From Takakia lepidozioides (lineage: Eukaryota; Streptophyta; Takakiopsida; Takakiales; Takakiaceae): a stretch of DNA of 64,000 nt. Numbering within the stretch: the first letter of the stretch is position 1; each line of letters begins with the position of its first letter. A program made the translations under genes and the position numbers. The notes below the pieces were generated by a model. The model saw only the letters and a list, made by a program, of their open reading frames with translations. It did no database searches and was not told the DNA's origin. Positions 12,115 through 23,600 of this stretch are shown in pieces. The stretch spans positions 36,704,001-36,768,000 of the forward strand of contig CM060733.1 in assembly GCA_030704615.1 (NCBI GenBank), given 5' to 3'.

Positions 12115-12606
12115 TTAGGCCCCATCACTCAGTTTACGTTTTCTGGGAGTGTCCAGCGTTCCCTGCACTTGCAAATCCTCCATTGACGGGCCACCACAAT
12201 GGACGCCATACCGTGCGCGCACTTCGTCTAATTCCAAAGTGCGGGGGTCAAGCACTGATCCGCGCAAGCGCATTGTGGCATCTTTGACAATCGACATTTC
12301 TTTCAGTATCGGCCAAGGCTTGAAATCCCGTGCAATCATTGCAACAGTCTCCTTGCAACCCGTGTCAACACAATGCCGATTTAGTTGGATTTTGTCCTTG
12401 ATTACCTCTTCACAGAGTGGACAGAAGAGCTTGTCCTTCTGCCAATTCGAGTTTTTGGGCTTCCGGGCGCGGAGGTCTACAAATGCTTCCACTATTTTAT
12501 GATCAAACTCGTCTGGTGAGTACCAGTACCTTCGCTCCTTCTTCAGTCTGGTTTGGTGCACAAAATCCAACCAGTCCGCTCCACCTTTTTCACAAGCATC
12601 CTCCAT
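12115..12606 (-). CDS. Probable first exon of the MULE gene, C2HC-like zinc motif
   Basis: Minus-strand open frame. The Met at 12,606 (MEDACEKGGADWLDFVHQ) is the likely start, because the upstream 28 residues read like repeat-derived hydrophobic sequence. It contains a zinc-ligand pattern CPLCEEVI ... NRHCVDTGC at about residues 63-85, then KPWPILKEMSIVKDATMRLRG and a basic tail PRKRKLSDGA. The motif suggests nucleic-acid or protein binding. It is the most upstream protein-like segment on this strand and lies just downstream of the 311-bp repeats. It may be a separate small gene, but collinearity with the exons down to 6,902 favours one gene. Confidence 0.5.
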   Translation of the reverse strand: MEDACEKGGADWLDFVHQTRLKKERRYWYSPDEFDHKIVEAFVDLRARKPKNSNWQKDKLFCPLCEEVIKDKIQLNRHCVDTGCKETVAMIARDFKPWPILKEMSIVKDATMRLRGSVLDPRTLELDEVRARYGVHCGGPSMEDLQVQGTLDTPRKRKLSDGA

Positions 12607-12740
12607 CGCTGCAGAATGAAACGAAGGTGCAAGGACAATGAGCGACAGAGTGACAGATAGAAGTCCTATGAAAAGACTCACCCTAAGCAAGAAGAGGACA
12701 CAGAATGGAATGGAAACACCGCAGCAAGTGAGAATCAGAA

Positions 12741-13545
12741 GTCAAACAGACTTAGTGCAACAGACTTCCGACACAACAGACTGACAAATTCACAAGTGCA
12801 ACAGACTGGTATCCCAACAGACGGACTTCCAGCTGACCGCCTCCAAACTGACTGTTATGCACGCGATAAGGGGAATATCCGGAGCACTGACGGGCCAGCG
12901 GACCCACTGTGAACAGACTCGCGACACAACAGACTGATGCATGCACAGTCCAACAGACTGATATCCATAGAGGAGAACTGTCCAGCAGACGGACGTTTTG
13001 CCAGACTGGCGGGAGAACAAGCCAAAAGACTGACCGGAGGGAAAATAAGAAGTCAAACAGACTTAGTGCAACAGACTTCCGACACAACAGACTGATAAAT
13101 TCACAAGTGCAATAGACTGATATCCCAATAGACGGACTTCCAGCAGACCGCCTCCAAACTAACTGTTATGCACGCGATAAAGGGAATATCCGGAGCACTG
13201 ACGGGCCAGCGGACCCACTGTGAACAGACTCGCGACACAACAGACTGATGCATGCACAGTCCAACAGACTGATATCCATAGAGGAGAACTGTCCAGCAGA
13301 CGGACGTTTCGCCAGACTGGCGGGAGAACAAGCCAAAAGACTGACCGGAGGGAAAATAAGAAGTCAAACAAACTTAGTGCAACAGACTTCCGACACAACA
13401 GACTGATAAATTCACAAGTGCAACAGACTGATATCCCAATAGACGAACTTCCAGCAGACCGCCTCCAAACTAACTGTTATGCACGCGATAAGGGGAATAT
13501 CCGGAGCACTGACGGGCCAGTGGACCCACTGTGAACAGACTCCGA
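12741..13545 (+). repeat. 311-bp tandem repeat, 2.6 copies
   Basis: Copies start at 12,741, 13,052 and 13,363, exactly 311 bp apart; the third stops near 13,545. Each unit contains many CAGACTGA/CAACAGACTG cores plus a unique block (ACGCGATAAGGGGAATATCC). The array lies immediately upstream of the minus-strand MULE gene, so it could be promoter-proximal or subterminal DNA. The frames open across it on both strands are repeat translations. Confidence 0.9.
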
Positions 13546-13554
13546 CACAACGGA

Positions 13555-13653
13555 CCTCAAACATCCACGCGCATTTGCAGATGCAATTGTCTCAAACATC
13601 TCCCGTCGTGGCTCAGACATCTGCATTCAGCAGGTGCGTGTGGATGTTTGAGG
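13555..13653. repeat. Imperfect inverted repeat (hairpin)
   Basis: CCTCAAACATCCACGCGCA at 13,555 is matched in inverted orientation by the sequence ending TGTGGATGTTTGAGG at 13,653. Inner arms pair as GCAGATG/CATCTGC around a loop of about 30 bases. It lies between the 311-bp array and the right terminal repeat. From here to 14,290 I see no gene; TTATATAA at about 13,710 could be a TATA box. Confidence 0.6.
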
Positions 13654-14290
13654 ACCTTACGACTGGATGGTGTTCCGTGACGACTCGAATTGTTTTTTTG
13701 TGCTGCCATCCCTTATATAATACCATGTGGATCCATCACAAAGCTGGGTTTCTTCAGATTCTCCACCCTTTTCCACAACTTATGCACGACGGATGCAAGC
13801 CGCTATACTTGGTCACATAAACAGTCCCATCGTCCGATACGAAATCTGCAATACACGCCCCCATGTGCATACGTTTCCACCATTTTCGCGCCAATGTTAC
13901 CCATGGGTTCCTTTAACGAACTAAACTTGTGAAGGCTCTCATGAGGGATGCAGTACGAAGGGGCTAAACGTATCATGACAGATCACAAGCAGAGGACGTT
14001 ATCGACGACAGATGTCCGCATTTTCCATATTTATGACATAGAACCAAACCATAAAACGAAGGTTCCCGAAAGCACAACAAGAAGGCAAAAATAGTGGAAG
14101 CATATGCACGATGGTGGCTGTAGTGCCCAGATAGTCCTCTCATGTTCAAGCACACACTTCATCATCATCATGAACATCGCGCGCAAAAGAGGAACAGTCG
14201 TGTGCATGGAAATGCCTACCGCAACATCGGACAACAAACAGCCGTAAAAAGAGAGCGGCCGAGATTTGGTGGGAAGATCATGCCATTTTC

Positions 14291-14663
14291 GCAGCCCTAA
14301 AAATGGAGGGCTCGGATGGGTTATGGGAATGGACGGTGGCGATCCTGCGCCGTCAGTGGACTGGATGGCAGGGGACTGGCCAGCGGACTGGAGGGCAGAC
14401 TGGCGGACTGGCAGACTGCTGGGCAGCGGACTGGCCAGCAGAAGACTGGCAGACTGGAGGGCAGCGGACTCATGGGCGGGGGACTGGCCGCGCGGCGGAC
14501 GGGGCACGGGCGCGGTTGCGCAGCCGCGCCCGCGGCTGGGCGACCGCACGCAGCGGCGGGCGGGGCGGGCGGGGCGCTAGGGGCCGGGCGTTCGTGCGCG
14601 GGGCCCACCGGCCACATCACACACGTGCCCATTGAAGACCCTATTATCTAAAAATGAGAGGCC
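14291..14663 (-). repeat. MULE right terminal inverted repeat
   Basis: Inverted copy of 2,337-2,693, about 373 bp. It starts GCAGCCCTAAAAATGGAGGG and ends CTAAAAATGAGAGGCC, followed by the target duplication TCTAACAAG. The middle holds the GGACTGGCAG repeat, the complement of the AGTCC unit. Confidence 0.9.
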
Positions 14664-14672
14664 TCTAACAAG

Positions 14673-15012
14673 GCCCCAATAATGGGCCCCACATTCAACT
14701 GTGGCCTTACCAGCCTATGCTGTCCCATGATAGTTGAATCCCAAAAGAGGCTGCCGGAAAATTTAAAATTAAAGCCCACCGAGTGCCGAATGTCAGGAAT
14801 TCCACCCCAAGACCTGTCCTACCGCAATCTCATACATTACTATTACACTAGCCACGTATATCATGGTACATGTGTTACATCAGCGCTTTCAATAGCGTAG
14901 ACAAATACGGTATTCTTTTGGTATTTTGTGGATCTGGGGCTGATTTGCCTCAAATTTGGCAGGTGGATGCAGGAGGAAGGCAGGCACATAATGTGTGGTC
15001 ACGTTCTTTAAG
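14673..15012. repeat. Segmental duplication, copy 1, right part
   Basis: Matches 18,559-18,896 (GCCCCAATAATGGGCCCC through CACGTTCTTTAAG). The copies diverge abruptly after this. The DNA from 15,013 to 16,003 begins copy 2's unit; it contains intron-like, pyrimidine-rich sequence and no exon I could recognise. Confidence 0.9.
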
Positions 15013-16003
15013 GATTTAAGGATTGATGCTCCATGTCCGCAAGTAACAAAGATAGGGGAAGAGAGCCGCCCAGTCTGTTTTAAATAAAAAATTCAGCCCT
15101 CGGTTCTCTCATAACAGCAGACAAATGCGGAGTCTCTTTGACGCAGCTTCTCTACCTATTGCAAGTGGATGACACCTACTTGGATTTTTGAACCGGCTGT
15201 TGCTTTTCCATCAGAGAGCCATGTCCTTTAAGACGCTGAAATCCCTCTCCTTTTTCTCTGCTACAAACCCTCACGAAATTGCCTTGTTGATGTATACTAT
15301 TGGTATGACGAAAACTGTCTTAGTAGTACATTCTCTCTCTTTTTGTTGTTGTTTAAGTCTGGAGTTTGAATAAGATTTGAATGTAAAACTATGTGGTTGC
15401 TGAGTCTTTCCGTCTGGACACAGGAACTCAGTGTGTCTGCACCCTCTATTGGGATGTCTCCCTGTTATACTTGATATAGTTGATTTCTCTTGTACTCAGA
15501 TTCTTTTGGTTTCCTTCCTCTGTTTGTTGTTTCTTTTGACTATCGTCAGCTCACCTGACTGGGGGCAGTACCCTAGCTCGCCAGGGGAAGTGGCTCTTTG
15601 TGCTGGCTTCAGCGAGAGTCTTCTCTCTCTTCTTGTTGATGTGTGATGGTGCATTTGCTTTTGTCCTCGAAATCTCTTCTTCACCTTGGATGCGGCTTAT
15701 CCTGGGTTATCTGTAAAGTGTGAGTTCAAAGTTTACTAGGCTCTCACTATGATATGTGCTTGAAGAATAGTCCCTCACCAAATTAACCTTCCCCAGAGTC
15801 AGTAGCCACTATGAGATGCAGCATGGTGTGAAGCCCAGCCCAAAGTGGTGTCCCTGAGAGACAGACAGGAATTGTGCATGCTGGGATGGTTCTTTGCATG
15901 ATCAAACAGATAGGTATATTGTCTTCCGGTTCTGGTTGTTGCAATGGTAACTATCCAGCTATCATCGTAAAAAAAGATCTAATAAAACTGTGTTTGTGCA
16001 CAG

Positions 16004-17699
16004 CTGTACGACAAGCATGCCCCCAAGGCATGCAGAAATTTTCTCGAGCTTTCCAGGCGTTCGTATTATGATAATGTCCTCTTTCATCGTGTTATAAAGG
16101 CAATTCTCTCTGACTTTCTGAGCTTTCTAGCCTATACATGTGTAAAGTGCTTTGCTGGGACTGCTTGTTAGATCAAACACAGCCTGTTCTCAACTTTTCT
16201 GAAAGTAGTCATACCTTCTCTGGGCAATTCTCCAGCTTGATGATTGCAGTCTTCCTCCACTACGTTAAGTATTTTGAACAGGTTATGATGGCATTAGGAA
16301 ATGTTTTGGCCATATTTGCATACAGTGCAGGCTGGCTGGGTGCCTAGTGTCTGGCAATTCCTGACCCTCCCTCACAGTTGCCTGAGCACCTGCGTATCAT
16401 TTCGTACAACTTTTCTACCAAAGGAATGTGACATATGCCCATACTTCAATTGCACTTCGAGCACTAAGACTTCATGTCTCTTAAACGTACTTCTCAAAAG
16501 AGTCCATTTGATTCTGGTGGATGAAGTGGTGAGGATTCCAACTTTAGTTCTTCCCCCATCTATTACGCCTTGCAGATGGGACTGTCAAGCTCATGCTTAA
16601 GGTAACTATTTACTTGTACTTGTAATGTGTTCTACAGTGTTCCTGGAAGCTGGGGCGGTCCTATCTCCATATAGCTACTCTGGGGCCTCGTATCTTTGCA
16701 GGGCCATTAAAGCTGACCACAAGTTGGGTTGCACACAGGACTTCATGGTCCAAGGTGGGGATCCCACAGGAACTGGTCGAGGGGGTGAATCCATCTATGG
16801 GTGCGTAAAACATCACACACTCAAGAGAAAGGCTTAGTTGAATATGTTAGTATGTGTGTTTTGGATAGTACAGATAATACATTTGATTTGATTTGGAGGT
16901 GGGCTCCAGTGCAGATCTAAGTTTGAGGACGAACTTACACGGGAGCTGAAGCACACTTGGCCAATTCAGGACCTAATTCCAATGGCAGCCAGTTTTTTAT
17001 TACGCTTGCCCCCACCCCCTGGCTTGATGGTAAGACATTCAATTACATAAGTGATGAAATTACATGTGTGTCTGCATGTACGGGATCCATGCAGACAGAT
17101 TCCTTGTGGGGATTGGCCACAAAGCCAATCAAAAGACCTAAAGCCCACCTCGGATTATTTAGTCACTCATCTTAATTGAGTACATAGTAGTATAAGGAGG
17201 GGTGCATGTTCATCACCATGTTGCTAGCTTGGTTTGGGTGTCAAAACTAATGACTGTAGTGTGATCATGCTCTCTGTATGCCTTGCATTTGAGTATTGTA
17301 TTCCGTATCAATTTTCAGATAGATACCGGAGCGTGTATTGCATCCTGCCGATTTTTGTAGTGATCATTGTGTCAGAAGGTGCTATTCCATCTGCAACAAC
17401 TAAGAAAAGCGCATGTCTGACCATTGCAGGCACACAAGAATGATCGGTGAGGCCTTGTCAGCAAATTATGTGCAGGTATAGTGCTGGAATTAGATGCAGC
17501 GAGTACGAACCCTCTCAATTTCCCTGTCATATCATGTTATCTTGAGAGCTTTTTCTCAACTCCCTGCCCCTACACGTGGTTAAACAACTGTTCTTGTTGT
17601 CTGAACTCTTCATTAGCATTTGCCAATGATATCTCTGTTTCTGGCTGTGGCAGACCTATCCATGATGTGAAGATCTTACGGACACTTGCAATAGATTGA
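16004..17699 (+). pseudogene. PPIL1/CYP18-2-type cyclophilin, copy 2, broken by exon deletions
   Basis: The exon at 16,004-16,099 encodes LYDKHAPKACRNFLELS and YYDNVLFHRVIK, the cyclophilin segment just before DFMVQGG. It has a CAG acceptor and an AAG/GC donor, so a GC-AG intron or a decayed donor. Further exons align with copy 1: 16,739-16,800, 16,915-17,029, 17,430-17,446 and 17,654-17,699. Compared with copy 1, the second of these lacks 19 bp (after CTGAAGCACACT), which shifts the frame, and the third has lost 68 of 85 bp, removing the active-site His segment. No complete isomerase can be made from it. Its intact upstream exon implies that copy 1 has the same exon left of the window. I could not find the N-terminal exon. 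Confidence 0.85.
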
Positions 17700-18896
17700 G
17701 GGCTTGGCTAGGAAGGCTCTCGCGTTGTTAGTGTCTCACACCCCGTCCTCTTTCTCAGTTCTTCCTGACTGTGGCCGGAGTGTTCAAGTCCTTCTGCATT
17801 GTTATTACTAGGAAGTCATGATCAGCTGCAGGGAACTATTCCTGAGCTCCTCCCTCCGTCTCTCCCTCTCTTGTAGGAGAACATTCAAAGTAGGGCACGG
17901 CTAAGATGTAGAAAGAAGTTCATGGGGTTTGATTCACAATGATGCCTCTTTCTGTCCTTTGTCATTCCTAAGACATTGTTTGAACGATTGAGCCACCAAT
18001 TTCATGTTCATTAATCTAAACGGGCCATTAATTCGACTATTACGTTTTGCACAAGCCCAAAATATTCTACACAAGAATTATGTCTTTTAACTTGTTACCT
18101 AGTTATGTTTGTGCTTGAAGCCACCTGCTTCACCTAGATTGTGCGTCATAACCTTAACCCTAAAAAAACGCCCACCACGCCCGTTTTGGGCTTTGGGTTT
18201 AGAAAATTCTGATTAACTTTTTACATTTTTGGAATTGTGTGAAAAAAAAGTATAGTGTTCTTGGGCACCTGGCACACCAAAAACTCAGTGCCCGATTGCC
18301 TCGGATCTGCCAAGTTGCAAAGACGCAAGGTGGTGGGTTCTCGTTGTTTCATTTTTCACACGGGTGTGAGAGAGGGAGAAAAACATGGGATTATTCCAGG
18401 TTTGACCAAGTGGCAACATCACATGCATTGGCCAAATTGGATACTTTTTGGCTTGTTGGACGAGGGATCTCAAGGGGATGAAACCCTGCTAATTTCGCCT
18501 CAATCCACGTGACTCAAATCTCTAAAAAAATACCAAAAATGGATATGTCTCTAAAAATGCCCCAATAATGGGCCCCACATTCAACTGTGGCCTTACCTGC
18601 CTATGCTGTCCCATGATAATTGAATCCCAAAAGGCTGCCGGAAAATTTAAAATTAAAGCCCACCGAGTGCTGAATGTCAGGAATTCCACCCCAAGACCTG
18701 TCCTACCGCAATCTCATACATTACTATTACACTAGCCAGGTATATCATGGTACATGTGTTACATCAGCGCTTTCAATAGCGTAGACAAATACGGTATTCT
18801 TTTGGTATTTTGTGGATCTGGGGCTGATTTGCCTCAAATTTGGCAGGTGGATGCAGGAGGAAGGCAGGCACATAATGTGTGGTCACGTTCTTTAAG
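16314..18896. repeat. Segmental duplication, copy 2 (holds the empty MULE site)
   Basis: Near-identical to 1-2,336 plus 14,673-15,012 but without the 12.3 kb element. The unoccupied target is at 18,550-18,558. The distance between the ends of the two copies implies a unit near 3.9 kb in tandem. From 17,700 to 18,896 no gene is seen. Confidence 0.92.
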
Positions 18897-20696
18897 AAGT
18901 TAATTTTCTGAAAGTTACACCAACTTTTCACTCAAAGGGGTCGTGTCTTCTGAAAAACTCAAACTATGGCACTGGGCGTTTAAAGGGATAATGTCCTCTG
19001 CGACCCATTTTCATTCACACCTGCTCTCATTCGCACAGCCGTAACTTCTAAAATCCGGGTCTGATTGAAGCGCGGCCAAGAGGAATGTTGTAGTCCAGAT
19101 TCAGAGCTTTCCAATGCCACCTGCCTGAGATTCATTGGCCTAAAGGGGGGAAAGTAATGTTGCTGGAAGTCCAAATTCATGAAATGGCATCAGCATATAG
19201 CAAGCGATTCTGTGGCTTGCCTTCGCGATTGGGTTCCCAACTGACGGAGGTTCCCAAGTTTGAAAATCGTCTGCCCAATATTATGAATAATAGATCTATA
19301 AATATGGGGGACGGGTTCCATAATCTGGGTTCACAGTTTACAACTCCGTCCCCGGGAAAAACCTGTAATGATGTGCCTGGGAAAATTCCCGTCAGGGAAG
19401 CCCTAATTTAAGAAAGCCAAAAAAGTCAAGTGGCGCACGTAATCAATGCGGACACCCACGATTCAGTAGCCGTGCTCTAAGCTGCGGACCACACGTGGTA
19501 CCATAATATTTAACTTCTCTTCGGGAGCCCCTTTCTCCATTCAGTGCGAGCCGTGCATCCTCCAAGCTGCAGAAGCTGCTACAGAATATCACTTGGGAGC
19601 TGGGCAATCAGGGTGCATTCTCTCGACGCCTTCCAAGCCACACTTTGAAGAGGTTCGTGGGCAGAATTTAACCTCCAGCCTTCACTGCCATGCTCAATCC
19701 GATAGGGGTTCGACAGTGAGATCTGCAGTGTGAAATCTCTGAGCGAGGAAGCTTGTTGTCCATTCCTTAGTTGGGTAGTAGGGCGGTGTCTTTCGGTACA
19801 ATCCCAGTCTTCATGGATGCTTGCATGTCTATCAATTCTAAAGTTGGGTGGACTACTACATACGTGTGAAAGTGACAAACCAAGCGCTCCGCACCAGCTC
19901 AGAGTAGGATTGTAGATCCAGAAAGAGTCCCAGAAATACTGGTTGCCTCGACCCTACAGTAGTATTGAGCAAGTGTAAGTGAGATTCTTTCGGAGATTGT
20001 GAAGAGAACAACCTCTCATCTAGATATACCTCACAAATGGAGCACACACTTTGCTAGAAAGACGTAGACCTTCAGTCTGTACACCACACTGCATGACGTT
20101 GAGCACACCCCAACTTCCTAAATCTGTTCAAGTCACATTAGTGAGGATAAATGCATGGGAACGTATGATGTCTTGGACAGCTATGGGCCTTGACCTCTCA
20201 AACTTGCAATAAGTATAACTGGGGAAGAGAATAGTACAGGCTAAGTGGGATCTGTCTGTAAGATAGTCTCTGCAGCACACCCTCACCTAGATGTACCACT
20301 TGATCTGCGTGATCAGGTTGCGGGAGGCTGGAAGCCCGCAACTCAGGTGGAAGAGGCTTCGAGCTAAATTGAAGGTGATTGATTATGTGGATGTGTTTCC
20401 TACCTAGGCCCTGCAGCAAGTAATCCTGAAGAGATTTTGTTTGGAAGCGTGCATGTCTTGGTCTCATCTAATATTGAGTCGTCAACATCCATCAGTTTTG
20501 GGACACTATTTTTGAAGTGTCTGCAAAATAAGCATTGGAAACTGTATATCTCGGAAGAATTCTCCTGAGTTAAGAGGCTCCGACATTCATTGTTTTCTTT
20601 GATTTGATGACTTTTTACTCTAAATTTATAATCTTTGTATGCTCACTAGTCGACATAAGTGACATATTCTAATGGTTCTCCCTGCAGATATATAGT
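18897..20696. other. Intergenic region and probable P450 promoter
   Basis: No gene seen. A palindromic G-box-like site, ACCACACGTGGTACC, lies at about 19,489-19,503 and is followed within 15 bases by an AT stretch (ATAATATTTAA). CCCTGCAG ending at 20,687, ten bases before the P450 start codon, looks like a splice acceptor and suggests a 5' UTR intron. The region 18,980-19,180 resembles dispersed repeat DNA. Confidence 0.4.
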
Positions 20697-23600
20697 ATGG
20701 AAGTTGCAGCCCCAGGGGAGATGGAGGTTGAGGTTGCCACTGCACCATGGGCTTGGGCAATTCTGGTCGTGATGCTGGGAATACTCGCTTCAAGTTTCGC
20801 ATCCCGAAGTTCCACAAAACAAACTGTTACAAGTAACGAGACAGTGAAGCTGGTACCTGCAATCAGCTGGAGTCTGCCCTTTCTTGGAGAAGGCCCTCGA
20901 ATTTTGTGGCAAGGAATACATACGTTCCTCCGCGATCGCTCTCTCAGGTTTACATTCTTAAGCAGTCATGCCCCCCATGCATGTTGTTGAAATTAAGAAT
21001 CTGAAAATTCATCATGTAAGGTCGAAATTTATGAAAACTTCGGCCAATGTTATTTTTAATTGTGCCGAAACTGAAAAGCTTCTCTAGAGTATCTCTCTTG
21101 CGATGCCGGATTGTATGTGCTCAAGTGAGGGGTACTAAGAAGCACAGTCGGCAAGCCTTGGAGCCTAGAGATCTCTGACTGCCGCACATACGTGACAGGT
21201 TCTTCCCATTTTGTCTATATTGGTTCCCAGTTAGTCCCAGTGGGGAGCACTAATTTTATAATGCACTGTGCGTGGAATTGTTTTCTTTTAGACGAACTAT
21301 TCATGATGTGGATGGACCTTGCCTGCAGATGTGGAGGGCTTTACCGAATGTCAATATTGGGCTACCCCATCATCGTCTTGAACTCTCCTGAGTCTATCAA
21401 GTTTGTCGCTTCATCTGCCCACAGTGTGCTCCCTGTGAAGTACCCTAGATTTTTGTTCAAGCTATTGCTCCCAAGAAACGTTGTAACTGACGAAGAACTA
21501 TTCCAGGCTGCAAAAGCTTATGTCAGTAAGATGACAGTGGCAATATTCTCGGGTCAGAATCTCCGCAACAGTTTCCCCCATATCAACCGCCGAGCGTGTG
21601 AAGCAGTTGACTCTTGGATACAGATGGGGAGAGTGAATGCAGCTCATGACACACTTAAGGTACCTTCACACAAAAGCCGATGAATCTCTCCACTGCGTGT
21701 AGCAGCAGCAGTTTGTCATGCATTGAACATTATACATGCCAGTCTTGCTGATAACAAACATTTTCTGCGTGAGTGATGTTTTTGCAGTTTACCATTCTTA
21801 CATTTATGGACCTTGCGTGGACGGACACGGCAGACAAAGAAATAGAGGCTGTGCAGGGAGAGATGGAGATGATTATAAGAGGGTCGCTCAGTGTACCAAT
21901 CAATCTTCCCCCTTTCGCCTACTACAAGGCATGGAAGGTGATGGTCTCTTCAATCTTTGGGTGTCCCGTTGCTCTTGAGGAGTTATTGTAGATGTTTTTT
22001 GTTACTAATTGTTCAGCCGTGGTTAGGATACAATTTGGCTGTATGTGTTGGTGTTGCCTAAAAGGATGGTTTCTTCTACTTGTGGTTATATTATTCAGGC
22101 TCGGGAAGAATTTATTGGCCGCATTCAGAAATGCATAACAAAAAGGATTGAAGAAGGATGCCAACGAAAAGACCTTTTAAGCTTCATAATGGCGGATAAG
22201 ACCCACAACTATTCACATTATGATATGGCTTGCCTCATCCTTTGCAATTTCTTTGCGTTCGTGTTTACAATATCAAGTATGCTTCCATGGCTTATCAAAT
22301 GTCTTCTCGACTATCCAAGAGTGCGAGAATCCATTCAGGTATTGTTGCTAACAAAGTCATATCAACAATTGATGGCATAACATATAGCAGTTCAGATTTT
22401 GCTTGTTATAAGCATTTGAAGACTTCAAATTACAACCAAGTGAAATCTGAAATGATTTAAGAACTGGGCTCTTGAGTAATGAATGTATTTCATCAATGTG
22501 AACATGAATTGGATCATAAATCACAGTCCAAGCTCAATGCTTGATGGGTATGGTGTGTACAATGATTGTGCAGGCAGAGCAGGATGGAGTACAGAAGAAA
22601 ATGCTTGAAGATGACTCTTTGACATGGTTCAACATAAAATCATCGATGCCTCTTACAGTACAAGTACGTATATTTTCTACATCCATTCCTTGATTCGAAT
22701 GTTTTTTCATTCACCTCACTTTTGGAGCATGGACATTTCCAATTGTGATTGATGTGAAGGAAGGTCAAGAGTCATTTCTGTCCTCTTTGTTACTTCGTGT
22801 TTGAAATTCCTGAAACCTGTCTATTTACACATTCTTAAGGCGCACATGTGTGAATATTGTGACCTGATAGGTACTTGATGAGGTTTTGCGGCTTCATGCA
22901 TTGGGCATATTGCTATCAAGACAAGCTGCCGAAACTGTTACTTTTAAAGGTATACTCAGTTTATACATATCATATAATTATTATTAAATTATTGATAGCT
23001 TCAAATGCAAGATGATCAGTCTTGAACTTAGAACAAACAAGTGCAAAATAGGTCAACTTTTACGGTGCATTTCTTAAGTCACCACAACCTAGAGTCTCGA
23101 TCTTATTCTTTTGGACCCATACTTCACCATAGGCCATCGATTCTGAATGTACAAGTCCTCTACAAGTATGATACACATACAGGTGATTTCAAGAAATTTG
23201 ATCATGATGCAATGGAGAATCTAAAGTCTAATTAGTCTAATTATTTTTATATCTAATTCAGTTGTCCGCAAAGCTCTATCCATGCATCTCATCTCATGTA
23301 TTTACATGTGACTTGTGATTGCATATCATGACATGTGACTGCAGGCTACAAAATTCCAAAAGGTTCGTTGGTATGGGGATCACTGGTTTCTCTTCATACG
23401 GACCCAAATATTTATCCAGACCCAATGATGTTCAACCCATCTAGGTTCCAAGTATGTTTCTATCCAAAACTCTTCAGTGTGTTGTGCATGTTGTGTGTTT
23501 GTTGGCTATGCCCTTAAGGACACAGACTTTGCATGATTCTGAAGGCAATGGAGAATATGTGGGCAACTGTCCTTTGCGTGTCAAGACTTTTTTTTGTGTC

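Larger units (their letters stand above)
2337..14663. mobile_element. Mutator-like element (MULE) with Ulp1-type gene, 12.3 kb
   Basis: The element is bounded by inverted terminal repeats of about 360 bp and interrupts the segmental duplication. The unoccupied copy reads TCTAAAAAT followed directly by GCCCC at 18,550-18,558. The occupied copy has TCTAAAAAG at 2,328-2,336 and TCTAACAAG at 14,664-14,672, that is a 9-bp target duplication, the size typical of Mutator elements. Inside lie a plus-strand transposase relic (2,838-6,158) and a long minus-strand multi-exon gene ending in a Ulp1 protease module (12,606 to 6,902). MULEs carrying Ulp1-like genes are known in plants (the Kaonashi type), so the combination has precedent. 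The exact outer base is uncertain by one position. Confidence 0.93.

Noticed and set aside
6109-13545. CRISPR-like arrays
   Set aside because: 66-bp and 311-bp units are contiguous tandem repeats without spacers, and the genome is eukaryotic.
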